Positions 36,142-44,278 of a DNA stretch of 64,000 nt are shown piece by piece. This stretch comes from Pseudoalteromonas luteoviolacea DSM 6061. GTDB lineage: Bacteria; Pseudomonadota; Gammaproteobacteria; Enterobacterales; Alteromonadaceae. Numbering within the stretch: the stretch's first letter is position 1; the number at the start of each line of letters is the position of its first letter. The notes beneath the pieces are model-generated. The model did not search any database. It was not told the DNA's origin and was given only the letters and a program-made list of their open reading frames with translations. The position numbers and the translations under genes were made by a program. The stretch is from positions 62,001 to 126,000 of the forward strand of contig NZ_AUYB01000140.1 in assembly GCF_001625655.1 (NCBI RefSeq), written 5' to 3'.

Positions 36142-37026
36142 TTAACTCCAAGATAAAATTGTTGAATTTGCTGTTTTAATAAACGTTGTATCAGTCAGCT
36201 CTAAATGGGTCAGCGGTGGGCGCAAACGCGGTGTAGACAGCTGACCTTGCAGATGCATTAATACTTTGACTGGGATTGGATTGGCGACGCTAAACAAACT
36301 GTTTACTGCGTCAGTCCACGTGGTAAATAAATTGGGAAATGTGCCAGCGAGAGAGCGGTGCACAAACTCGGCCGTTTGCTTTGGCCAAGCATTAGCAGCA
36401 ACAGACACCAAGCCTGCTGCACCTGCCTGAGCAAAGTATGGCATCAGGCCATCGTCGCCGCTGAAAATAGCCAGCTCAGGTGAAGCTTTACGGAAAGATT
36501 CAAATGTAGCAATGTCACCGCTGGCTTCTTTAAGCGCCCATAAGTTTGGGTGCGAAGACAAATTTTCAATTACATTCGGGCTGATTGAGACAGCACTGCG
36601 CCCTGGCACATTGTACAGCATGCACGGGATGTCACTGGCGTCTAGTAGTGTTTTAAACCAATGAGTTAAACCTACATTACCCGGTTTTGCATACAGTGGC
36701 GAGCCTAATAAAAATGCATCAATGGGCTTATTATTACAATAAGCAACCCACTCTAATTGAAGTGCTAAATCGCAGCCACCTACTGCAACCATCAAGGGCA
36801 CAGAAGGGGATAAATCACAGACAAAATCGACAATTCTACGCTGTTCATCTTGTGACAGCGCAAGACCTTCCCCAGTACTGCCTAGTAAAAGTATGCCATT
36901 ACCTGCAGCTTGCTGAGCATCGACTAGGGACTCCAAAGTCGTGTAATCAACCTGATTGTTGTCGTCAAACGGCGTGACTAATGCCGTCCATAATGGGTAG
37001 TCAGATAAGGTATAGTTTGATTTCAT
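36142..37026 (-). CDS. dapA: DHDPS-like dihydrodipicolinate synthase (DapA family)
   Basis: 294 residues from ATG 37026; E. coli DapA is 292. In-frame starts at 37080 and 37221 would extend it toward or into the riboswitch and are not preferred. The TIM-barrel aldolase residues are present: Schiff-base K166 (LWALKEASG), Y138 in LYNVPGR, R143, and Y112. The usual T-T pair at the pyruvate site is S50-T51 (GSTGEG). It would condense pyruvate with aspartate semialdehyde, the first step committed to lysine. First gene of the riboswitch operon. Confidence 0.85.
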   Translation of the reverse strand: MKSNYTLSDYPLWTALVTPFDDNNQVDYTTLESLVDAQQAAGNGILLLGSTGEGLALSQDEQRRIVDFVCDLSPSVPLMVAVGGCDLALQLEWVAYCNNKPIDAFLLGSPLYAKPGNVGLTHWFKTLLDASDIPCMLYNVPGRSAVSISPNVIENLSSHPNLWALKEASGDIATFESFRKASPELAIFSGDDGLMPYFAQAGAAGLVSVAANAWPKQTAEFVHRSLAGTFPNLFTTWTDAVNSLFSVANPIPVKVLMHLQGQLSTPRLRPPLTHLELTDTTFIKTANSTILSWS

Positions 37027-37113
37027 CTCTACCGAACTTAAATGCTGTTCGATAGCAGGGAGCTTATGTAGCAATTCCATGTCTCGAACAATTAAAATTC
37101 GAAGAGCAATGGA

Positions 37114-37154
37114 CTTAAAAAAGAAGAAGGCTGGCCTTTTCTTTCTAAGACCAG
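37114..37154 (-). terminator. terminator hairpin in the lysine riboswitch expression platform
   Basis: On the minus strand CTGGTCTT (37154-37147) pairs with AAGGCCAG (37138-37131) across an 8-base loop, followed by a pyrimidine run ending in T6. Its 5' arm overlaps the 3' strand of the riboswitch P1 stem, so the two structures compete. It lies before the dapA start. Confidence 0.6.
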
Positions 37155-37320
37155 AAGCTCTCCACCAAATATGTTGGTGACAGTCGCTGGGATTCAGCCC
37201 AAGCGCCCGAAAGATCCGCAAAGCAAATACGGATTTTTCTCGGCGTTAATTCCCCTCACTAAGTGTTAACGGAGTTTGCTCTCCTCAACTTAGCTACCTG
37301 AATAACGCACCTCTTCCAGC
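37151..37320 (-). ncRNA. lysine riboswitch upstream of dapA
   Basis: Read on the minus strand, the leader follows the E. coli lysC leader closely. The closing strand GCTGGAAGAGGTGCG is followed by a GGAG-containing hairpin, GTGAGGGG, then CGCCGAG, then a hairpin, GGGCTGAATCCCAGCG, ACTGTCACC, and finally GGTGGAGAGCTTCTGG, which closes P1. These are the conserved blocks of the lysine (L-box) aptamer. A possible promoter lies upstream. The aptamer precedes a terminator and the dapA-dapD-decarboxylase-desuccinylase operon, implying lysine-dependent repression. Confidence 0.92.
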
Positions 37321-37368
37321 CCTCAAAACAGCACTAGATGCTATTTTGCGATAATAGGGTCAGACGGA

Positions 37369-37397
37369 TTGAAACATTTTGGCCGTCTAGGTGTCAA
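37369..37397 (-). promoter_or_regulatory. putative promoter of the riboswitch operon
   Basis: Minus-strand TTGACA (37397-37392), 17 bp, TTTCAA (37374-37369). The -35 is perfect and the -10 weak. It would start transcription about 40 bases before the aptamer. Confidence 0.45.
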
Positions 37398-37491
37398 GCT
37401 CCAATCGGTAAAAGATTAAATATAAGCTAGACTAAAATGATTGATAACAGTTTCGATTGGCGGTGTGTGTGGAGTACAGGGAGATTAGCAG

Positions 37492-39240
37492 TTGTTGAAA
37501 ATCTTAAAAAACTTTAGGCTGCGGTATACTTTGGCGATCTCTATCATGGCCATTCTGATAACAACGACCATGGTTACTATGCAGGTATTACTGTCTCAGC
37601 AGGCAATTAGTGCCAATGTTATCAACACCGCAGGTATGCAAAGGATGCTTTCACAAAAGGCGGCATTACTACTTGGGAATGAGTTTATCAAAGGCCAGCA
37701 AAACAAGTTTTTTAACGAGCATGCCTTTCTCGAAACAATTGAAAAAATGCGTGTCAATCATGCTTTTTTGGTTGAAAGAAATGGGCAAGGGCACGTGCAC
37801 TTATCACCCGCATTGATACAGCTGTATTTCCAGCAACCCTCAGAATTAGAGAGGCAGGTAGAAAGCTTCCTTGAGATGCTACTAGAAGCCCATAGTCTGG
37901 TGTTGGCAAATCAATTGAGTATTGAAAAACTTCAACAAATTAATGAAAGATCGCAGCAACTTTTGTTGGTTTTGGATCAGGCGGTAACATTACACGAAGA
38001 ATTTGCCACGTCTAAAGTCACTACATTGCAAAACGCAGAGTTGTTAGTTTGGATTTTCGGATTACTGATATTAGCGATTGAAATACGTTGGATTTTTTAT
38101 CCAATGGAAGTCAGTATCAAAAATAAAATCAGTCATCTTCAGCGTTTGCGACAAGAGTCAAATCGATTAAAACACAGCAAAGGAGAGTTTCTTGCTCGGG
38201 CAAGCCATGAGATGCGTACACCACTGCAGGCAATCTTGGGGTATCTGCATTTGTTCCAAGAGACTAAGCAACAATCTCATTTGGATGTTGTCAGTCATAG
38301 TGCGCAGCAACTGCATGTATTACTGTCTTCCATTGATGATTACAATGCGTTGTCTGAGCAAAAAAGCATTAAGCTAGAAAATAAAGTAGCGAAGTTGTCA
38401 GATACGGTGGCTTTACCTATCTCAACATACAAAGGAGCGGCTGAAAATAAAAAGCTAGATTTTCAATCTGAGCTGGGCGATGAACTTTTACAAGTTGTAG
38501 AGTGTGACCACAATCGCGTTGCGTGGTTATTGGGTGAGCTTTTGAATAACGCCGTCAAGTTCACTGAAAAAGGGGCCGTGCGCGTAGTGGCCCATGGTGT
38601 ATTTGGTGCCAATGAGCAGGCTAGTCTAGTCTGTGAAATATCCGATACAGGCCCTGGCATATCAAGTATTCAGAAGCATGATGAAGATACTAAAAACTAC
38701 CAAGGCATGCAGCTAGGTTTAGCCCGTGCGCGTTTACTGGTGAGCATGATGGGCGGACAATTAGTTTTTAATGATTGTGAACCTTGTGGCACAAAGGTGA
38801 GGCTTGAGCTCCCCGTTAAGTTAATTTTACAAAAAAGGGCAAGTTTTTATCAGCAAGATGCAACGCAAAACGTTTTGCTCGTAGAGGATAATTTACTCAA
38901 TGCACGTATTGTAATTTCTATGTTAGAGAAGCTCAAATTAAGCGTTGTACACACGATTAACGGCCAAGAGGCGATTAGTGCATTGCAGAATGAGGAGTTT
39001 TCGTTAGTGATAATGGATTTGAATATGCCGATCATGGATGGTTTTTTAGCAATAAAATTAATCAGGCAGTCCTTGGGGCTGGAGTTGCCAATACTGGTAC
39101 TTACAGCAAACACCTCAGAGCAATCCATTGCGCGAGTTTATGAGTTGGGGGCAAATACACACTTATTTAAGCCTGTTGACTTTGCAGCGCTTCAGGAAAA
39201 AGTAGAAGTGCTACTATTGCCAACAGCACTTAGTGAGTGA
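37492..39240 (+). CDS. hybrid sensor histidine kinase with PilJ-like N-terminal sensor
   Basis: 582 residues, starting at TTG 37492 (AGGGAG lies 9-10 bases upstream; no ATG fits). Order: transmembrane helix about 10-32; a periplasmic domain with the PilJ/NarX-type motif NTAGMQRMLSQKAALL; a second transmembrane helix about 183-200; HisKA with phosphoacceptor H239 in SHEMRTPL; HATPase with NNAVKFTEKG and DTGPGIS; and a receiver domain with D509 in VIMDLNMPIMDG. It would autophosphorylate and pass phosphate internally to its receiver; no HPt or response regulator is adjacent. It is divergent from the lysine operon, so signal and target are unknown. Confidence 0.9.
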   Translation: MLKILKNFRLRYTLAISIMAILITTTMVTMQVLLSQQAISANVINTAGMQRMLSQKAALLLGNEFIKGQQNKFFNEHAFLETIEKMRVNHAFLVERNGQGHVHLSPALIQLYFQQPSELERQVESFLEMLLEAHSLVLANQLSIEKLQQINERSQQLLLVLDQAVTLHEEFATSKVTTLQNAELLVWIFGLLILAIEIRWIFYPMEVSIKNKISHLQRLRQESNRLKHSKGEFLARASHEMRTPLQAILGYLHLFQETKQQSHLDVVSHSAQQLHVLLSSIDDYNALSEQKSIKLENKVAKLSDTVALPISTYKGAAENKKLDFQSELGDELLQVVECDHNRVAWLLGELLNNAVKFTEKGAVRVVAHGVFGANEQASLVCEISDTGPGISSIQKHDEDTKNYQGMQLGLARARLLVSMMGGQLVFNDCEPCGTKVRLELPVKLILQKRASFYQQDATQNVLLVEDNLLNARIVISMLEKLKLSVVHTINGQEAISALQNEEFSLVIMDLNMPIMDGFLAIKLIRQSLGLELPILVLTANTSEQSIARVYELGANTHLFKPVDFAALQEKVEVLLLPTALSE

Positions 39241-39841
39241 TTTTGATGTTACCAACACCAACGTCAACTTCGAGTTCGTATCGACCTTGGCCCTGATATT
39301 TAGTCTTTGAACCTACCATAGATTGCTCATAGGTCGCATTGCCGGTAAAGTTTTTGAGTTTTGTTTTACCCACACCTGATTCCAGATCAATAACTTGGTA
39401 GTCACTTAGCGCACTGTGTACTTTTACATTGCCCACACCGACTTCAATTTCTGCGTCATTACGTAAAGTTTCAATGTGGACGTTGCCAACGCCCAACTCA
39501 GCTTCTAATGAGAGTGACGCGGGCAGTTTAACATGCCAAATCTGCTCGACATCTTCTTCGTCAATAGTGAGGTAAATTTCATCATTATGTTGCTTTTTTT
39601 CAAGCTGGATTGAACTGATAGCAGTTTTGCCAAACCAGCTGTTGTCATTTTCGCGTAATTCAATCTCAACTTGTATGCTATCTCCTTCATAGGTCTCTAT
39701 GTTTAGTTTGCCTACGGGAAAAGCAATCTCTAGGGATTGATGAGATGTAACTGAAAACTGCTCTTTAATTGTGTGGGACTGTGTAGCTTGAGCTTGCCAA
39801 GCAATACTCAAAAAGAGGGGGAACCAAGTTAACTTTCGCAT
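39230..39841 (-). CDS. exported DUF4097-like beta-repeat protein
   Basis: 203 residues from ATG 39841. The in-frame ATG at 39853 adds four residues before the signal peptide (MRKLTWFPLFLSIAWQAQA). The mature part is a repetitive beta structure in which GVGN recurs four times (about ELGVGNVHIE, EVGVGNVKVH, ESGVGKTKL, DVGVGNIKIT), as in DUF4097-type beta-solenoids. Role unknown; exported location is likely. Its 3' end overlaps the convergent histidine kinase by 11 bp. Confidence 0.7.
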   Translation of the reverse strand: MRKLTWFPLFLSIAWQAQATQSHTIKEQFSVTSHQSLEIAFPVGKLNIETYEGDSIQVEIELRENDNSWFGKTAISSIQLEKKQHNDEIYLTIDEEDVEQIWHVKLPASLSLEAELGVGNVHIETLRNDAEIEVGVGNVKVHSALSDYQVIDLESGVGKTKLKNFTGNATYEQSMVGSKTKYQGQGRYELEVDVGVGNIKITH

Positions 39842-39971
39842 ATGACGCTCCATAAATCATTGTTGATATATCCATTGGTCGCAGCTGGGACTAAAAAGGT
39901 TTAAAGTAAAATTAAAAGAAGGAAGAGAAAGTTGTAACGCGTCATGAGAAAACGCGTCCACATGACTGATG

Positions 39972-40850
39972 TTAAATTCTTTTTATGGTAAACCCTTGCT
40001 CTTTTAAGAGTGTGATTAGGCCGTGTTCTAGTGGTAAGTGTAAGGCTCCTACGGCAATAAAATGTGACTCTTTGCCCATAGCCGATGAGAGCGATTTGAC
40101 CCAAGCATGATTACGGTCTTTCAGCAATGTTTTTTCGGCTAGGCGTGCGTACGCAGTGTCATCAAAACTCAAATGGTAGTATTTATTCAAACGTGCTTCA
40201 TCACCTGTTTTCCAAGCAGTGATCATGTCATTGATAAAGGTCTTAGCATCCTCCATTTGTGATAAAGTTTGCCCCATCATCTCGTCACTCATTTTCGCGA
40301 CTTCACGAAACATAGAGAGCTGTTGTTCAAATGTTTCAAGTGGCTTAATTGATTTATTAAGTTGCTTTGCATGGGCGATAACTTGTTTATCAATGCCAAA
40401 CTTTTCACTGTAGCCCGCTTTTTGATATTCAAGTTGGATAATGGTCAACATAACCATCCAAGCTGGCTGCCCACGGAACAGCTCAATATTAATTCCTCGT
40501 TTGGTAAAATAGTTTTTAAGTTGTTTATACACAGCAGGGGAAAGCGCTTCTTGAAGCGACTTTACCTCTGTACTGGCAACGAAATTTGCGAGCTTACGCT
40601 GAATATCTAGCGGAGATAAGTTGCTCATGTCCAATTCGACAACGGTGTATTTTGATTGCTTAATGGCTTCTTGGACTTGGTCTGGTAGGCCATTCATACT
40701 GGTGTCACCCACATGCACTGTGCCAAACAGATAAGATGTCACGCCGTTTTTTTCTGCGCTCCATAGTGCAGGTGCTGCTTGACTTAAGGTACTAAGCAAG
40801 AACGTAATGACGAAAAATAGGCTCTGCACAACGTTTAATTTTAGCTTCAC
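39972..40850 (-). CDS. TraB/GumN-family exported protein
   Basis: 292 residues with a signal peptide ending near SQAAP. It belongs to the TraB/PrgY/GumN (TIKI-like) family: the N-terminal GTVHVGD motif, the Glu of VVELDMS and a C-terminal AVGALHLPLEHGLITLL with GxxH. Eukaryotic TIKI relatives are metalloproteases; bacterial members are mostly uncharacterised. It is co-oriented with the DUF4097-like gene 119 bp downstream; no shared function can be assigned. Confidence 0.85.
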   Translation of the reverse strand: MKLKLNVVQSLFFVITFLLSTLSQAAPALWSAEKNGVTSYLFGTVHVGDTSMNGLPDQVQEAIKQSKYTVVELDMSNLSPLDIQRKLANFVASTEVKSLQEALSPAVYKQLKNYFTKRGINIELFRGQPAWMVMLTIIQLEYQKAGYSEKFGIDKQVIAHAKQLNKSIKPLETFEQQLSMFREVAKMSDEMMGQTLSQMEDAKTFINDMITAWKTGDEARLNKYYHLSFDDTAYARLAEKTLLKDRNHAWVKSLSSAMGKESHFIAVGALHLPLEHGLITLLKEQGFTIKRI

Positions 40851-41190
40851 AATAGGTTCCTTATTGGGGTCTGAATGAACATCATAATCAAAGGTGGATG
40901 TAAATCACAAAAATTTAATAATCAAAAGTGCTATGCATAAAGTTGTTTTTTATTCTGAAGCGAATTGGGCTAAGGTCATCCAATTTAGAGTAAACAGGAA
41001 ATATATTTCGATTATTGTTGTTTATTGGGTTTTTTATTTCTTTTGTTAGGTGTTTTATATTTTATAAAGCATAGATTTTATAGTTGACTTGGTGGCATGC
41101 GCGGGTTACTAATAGAATAAAGAACGGGCGCACTGAATTTACGCCCAAAATTGTTTAGCAGTACAGACTAAGAAATTAGGTTAAGAATTT
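40851..41190. promoter_or_regulatory. control region upstream of the ilv leader
   Basis: 340-bp intergenic region with no supported gene. Possible promoters for the ilv operon are TTGACT (41084-41089) with 17 bp to TACTAA (41107-41112), or TTGGTG with 18 bp to TAGAAT (41113-41118). A small hairpin GGGCG / CGCCC lies at 41126-41146, before the leader peptide. Confidence 0.45.
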
Positions 41191-41262
41191 ATGTTACATA
41201 CAGCAACTCTACTAGTCGTGATTATCAACGTGGTGATTATTATTACCGCGGGGGCTGGTTAG
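41191..41262 (+). CDS. ilvL: ilvGMEDA operon leader peptide
   Basis: 23-codon leader peptide MLHTATLLVVIINVVIIITAGAG. Twelve of 23 residues are Leu, Val or Ile (3 Leu, 4 Val, 5 Ile), including VVII and VVIII runs. This is the classical arrangement for attenuation by branched-chain aminoacyl-tRNA supply: ribosome stalling in the runs would favour antitermination. The terminator lies 23 bases after its stop, and ilvG begins 90 bases after the stop. It is too short for standard gene prediction. Confidence 0.92.
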   Translation: MLHTATLLVVIINVVIIITAGAG

Positions 41263-41284
41263 TGCTGTAAGAAAATAACAGCTA

Positions 41285-41326
41285 AGAGCCCCCCGCACTG
41301 AAAAGTTCGGGGGGCTCTTTCGTTTT
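41285..41326 (+). terminator. ilv attenuator terminator
   Basis: 11-bp stem AGAGCCCCCCG / CGGGGGGCTCT with a 12-base loop, followed by TTTCGTTTT. It lies between the leader peptide and ilvG. This is the attenuator hairpin. Confidence 0.9.
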
Positions 41327-41352
41327 AGGGCTAAAAAACAGAGCAAAGGGCA

Positions 41353-43014
41353 ATGAGCAAAACAATGACAGGCGCACAAATGGTAATAGACATCCTTGTA
41401 AAGCAAGGTGTTACAGATGTATTCGGCTATCCCGGTGGAGCGATTATGCCTATTTACGATGCATTATACGGTGCGCCTCTCAAGCATTATTTGACTCGTC
41501 ATGAGCAAGGGGCAGGTTTTGCCGCAGTTGGTTATGCACGCAGTACGGGTAAGCTCGGTGTGTGTTTTGCAACTTCAGGCCCTGGTGCAACTAATCTTGT
41601 TACCTCGCTGGCTGATGCCATGATGGACTCAGTGCCTTTATTGGCTATTACTGGGCAGGTGCCTACGGCTGCTATTGGCTCAGATGCGTTTCAAGAGGTG
41701 GATGTACTCGGTATGTCGCTCTCTTGTACCAAGCATAGTTTCATGGTGGAACGTGTGGAAGATCTAGCTGAAGTACTTCAACAAGCAATGCATCTTGCGA
41801 CATCAGGCAGACCTGGGCCTGTGTTGGTTGATATTCCAAAAGATATTCAACAGAGCCAAGTTCCATTTACGCCGTGGCTTGCGGATGCACAGGAGTGCGA
41901 TAGCGCATCAATGCATGAGTTAGATATGGCCAATACGCTCCTAAAAAATGCCGAAAGGCCAATTGCATACGTGGGTGGTGGTGTACAAAGTGCTGATGCG
42001 CAAGACGAGTTGATGGCATTTTTGGCGCGTACGCAAATGCCTGCTGTTTCAACTTTGAAGGCCTTGGGTAGCGTGTTGCCTGAATATGAATATGAGCTCG
42101 GAATGTTAGGGATGCACGGTACCAAAGCGGCTAACTTAGCAGTGCAAGAGTGTGATTTATTGGTCTGTATTGGAGCAAGATTTGACGACCGAGTGACAGG
42201 CAACTTGGCGAAATTTGCTGCGAAAGCAAAAGTAATTCATCTAGACATAGATGCAGCAGAAGTGGGCAAACGTAAACCTGCTGCAGCGTCGCTTATTGCT
42301 GATTTAAAAGTATCGCTGCCTCAGCTTGAAGGGCATACAGTGCCACTTTCATGGCGCGAACATGTCAGCCAAATGAATCGCGATTATGCGTGGCGTTATG
42401 ATTATCCGGGAGAAAAAGTATTTGCGCCTTACTTGTTGAACAAGTTAAGCCGAGATATGCCAAAGCAAACCGTTGTATGTTGCGATGTTGGTCAGCACCA
42501 GATGTGGGTTGCCCAACACATGAAATTCAGCCACCCAAGTAATCACCTGAGCAGTGGCGGCGCTGGAACAATGGGCTTTGGTTTGCCTGCGGCAATTGGT
42601 GCTCAAATAGCTCGTCCACAAGATATGGTGATCACCGTTTCAGGAGATGGCTCAATCATGATGAACATTCAAGAGCTGGCGACAATTCGCAGAAATAACT
42701 TACCAGTGAAAATTGTCATTTTAGACAACCAAAGGTTGGGAATGGTAAGGCAGTGGCAGGAACTCTTTTTTGCTGGGCGATACAGTGAAACAAATTTATC
42801 TGACAACCCAGATTTTGTGCAACTTGCAGCTGTATTTGGTATCCCTGGTCAGACGATAACACAGGCCTCAGAAGTAGATGAGGCAATCAATAATTTAGTA
42901 TCCAGTGAAGGACCTTACATTTTACATGCCTGTATTGATGATAAAGAAAATGTTTGGCCTCTTGTACCGCCAGGTGCGGCAAATGATGAAATGATAACGG
43001 AGAACTCTCAATGA
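41353..43014 (+). CDS. ilvG: acetolactate synthase II, large subunit
   Basis: 553-residue ThDP/FAD enzyme making acetolactate and acetohydroxybutyrate, the first common step of valine, leucine and isoleucine synthesis. The catalytic Glu is in TRHEQGAGF. GPGATN and a SGDGSIMMNIQEL-type ThDP motif are present. The following 80-residue small subunit identifies isozyme II. The frame is intact, unlike the frameshifted ilvG of E. coli K-12. The stop overlaps the ilvM start. Confidence 0.95.
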   Translation: MSKTMTGAQMVIDILVKQGVTDVFGYPGGAIMPIYDALYGAPLKHYLTRHEQGAGFAAVGYARSTGKLGVCFATSGPGATNLVTSLADAMMDSVPLLAITGQVPTAAIGSDAFQEVDVLGMSLSCTKHSFMVERVEDLAEVLQQAMHLATSGRPGPVLVDIPKDIQQSQVPFTPWLADAQECDSASMHELDMANTLLKNAERPIAYVGGGVQSADAQDELMAFLARTQMPAVSTLKALGSVLPEYEYELGMLGMHGTKAANLAVQECDLLVCIGARFDDRVTGNLAKFAAKAKVIHLDIDAAEVGKRKPAAASLIADLKVSLPQLEGHTVPLSWREHVSQMNRDYAWRYDYPGEKVFAPYLLNKLSRDMPKQTVVCCDVGQHQMWVAQHMKFSHPSNHLSSGGAGTMGFGLPAAIGAQIARPQDMVITVSGDGSIMMNIQELATIRRNNLPVKIVILDNQRLGMVRQWQELFFAGRYSETNLSDNPDFVQLAAVFGIPGQTITQASEVDEAINNLVSSEGPYILHACIDDKENVWPLVPPGAANDEMITENSQ

Positions 43015-43253
43015 AACATCAATTAACTGTGGCTGTAAAAAATCAAAGCGTCGCTGTAGAGCGTTTTCTACGTGTGGCACGCCATAGAGGATTTCGTCTA
43101 ATGCAATTGCAGCTGGAAGGGCAGGATGAACTGTTTCACGTCAAAATGACGGTGGATAGTGATAAGCCGATCTATCTATTAACATCACAATTAAATAAGC
43201 TAGTGGATGTGCAGTCGGTTGATTTGCACACATTACAGCAGCAGGCAATATAA
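43011..43253 (+). CDS. ilvM: acetolactate synthase II, small regulatory subunit
   Basis: 80-residue single ACT-domain subunit that activates IlvG. The features VERFLRVARHRGFRLMQLQ and a beta-alpha-beta pattern fit IlvM (87 residues in E. coli). ATGA overlap with ilvG. Valine sensitivity cannot be judged from the sequence. Confidence 0.88.
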   Translation: MKHQLTVAVKNQSVAVERFLRVARHRGFRLMQLQLEGQDELFHVKMTVDSDKPIYLLTSQLNKLVDVQSVDLHTLQQQAI

Positions 43254-43274
43254 CAATATTAAGGTTTTAAAATA

Positions 43275-44198
43275 ATGACACAAACTTCAGAATTTATTTG
43301 GCACAACGGTGAAATGATCCCTTACCAACAAGCAACAACACATGTACTAAGTCATGCGTTGCACTATGGTAGTTCAGTCTTTGAAGGGATCCGTGCCTAT
43401 GACACACCGAATGGGCCGGCTATTTTTAGATTGGATGATCACATCCAACGTTTATTTGATTCAGCAAAAATTTACCGTATGGAAATTCCTTATAGCAAAG
43501 AGGAAATTATGGATGCGTGTAAGCAAGCGGTAAAAGAAAATGGCTTCACGAATGCATATCTGCGTCCGTTTGCATTTTTAGGTCACGTTGGACTTGGCCT
43601 AAATCCAAAATCTCATCTTGCTGATGTCACTGTTGCGGCAATGGAGTGGGGAGCATATTTAGGCGACGAAAGTCTCGCTCAAGGTGTAGATGTATGTGTG
43701 TCTTCTTGGAGTAGATTAGCTCCGAATACGATGCCAACTGCTGCGAAAGCTGGTGGAAACTACTTATCTTCTCAGCTTATTTCTGGTGAAGCCAAACGCA
43801 ATGGTTATGTTGAAGGTATCGCATTGGATGTCAATGGTTACCTTAGTGAAGGCGCTGGTGAAAATCTGTTTGTAGTGAAAAAAGGAGTACTTTATACCCC
43901 GCCAACTACAGCGTGTATTTTACCGGGCTTAACGCGTGACACGATTATTCATTTGGCCAAAGAGCGTGGTTATGAAGTACGAGAAGAGCCGATTGCTAGA
44001 GAAGCGCTATATCTTGCAGATGAGTTTTTCATGGTAGGCACGGCCGCTGAAGTTGTACCTGTGCGCAGCGTTGATCAAATTCAGGTAGGTGAAGGTAAAC
44101 GTGGACCAATTACAACAGAGCTTCAGCAAGCTTATTTTGATCTAGTGAAAGGTCAGGCCGCAGATGCAAATGGTTGGTTAGCGTTCGTAAACGAATAA
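43275..44198 (+). CDS. ilvE: branched-chain amino acid aminotransferase
   Basis: 307-residue fold-IV PLP transaminase for valine, leucine and isoleucine. The PLP lysine lies in MPTAAKAGGNYLSSQ, and YLSEGAGENLF and GTAAEVVPVRSVD are diagnostic. Length is close to E. coli IlvE (309). Third gene of ilvGMEDA. Confidence 0.96.
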   Translation: MTQTSEFIWHNGEMIPYQQATTHVLSHALHYGSSVFEGIRAYDTPNGPAIFRLDDHIQRLFDSAKIYRMEIPYSKEEIMDACKQAVKENGFTNAYLRPFAFLGHVGLGLNPKSHLADVTVAAMEWGAYLGDESLAQGVDVCVSSWSRLAPNTMPTAAKAGGNYLSSQLISGEAKRNGYVEGIALDVNGYLSEGAGENLFVVKKGVLYTPPTTACILPGLTRDTIIHLAKERGYEVREEPIAREALYLADEFFMVGTAAEVVPVRSVDQIQVGEGKRGPITTELQQAYFDLVKGQAADANGWLAFVNE

Positions 44199-44278
44199 CC
44201 AGCAAGCAAAGTATCGATATTTTTGGGAATGAGGTAATGCCGTTTAGCGGCTAAAAACAGGTTAAGGGGTCAACAAAC

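Noticed and set aside
37027..37221. N-terminal extension of DapA to GTG/ATG at 37221 or 37080
   Set aside because: The extension would translate the riboswitch and terminator, and the family N terminus begins near 37026.
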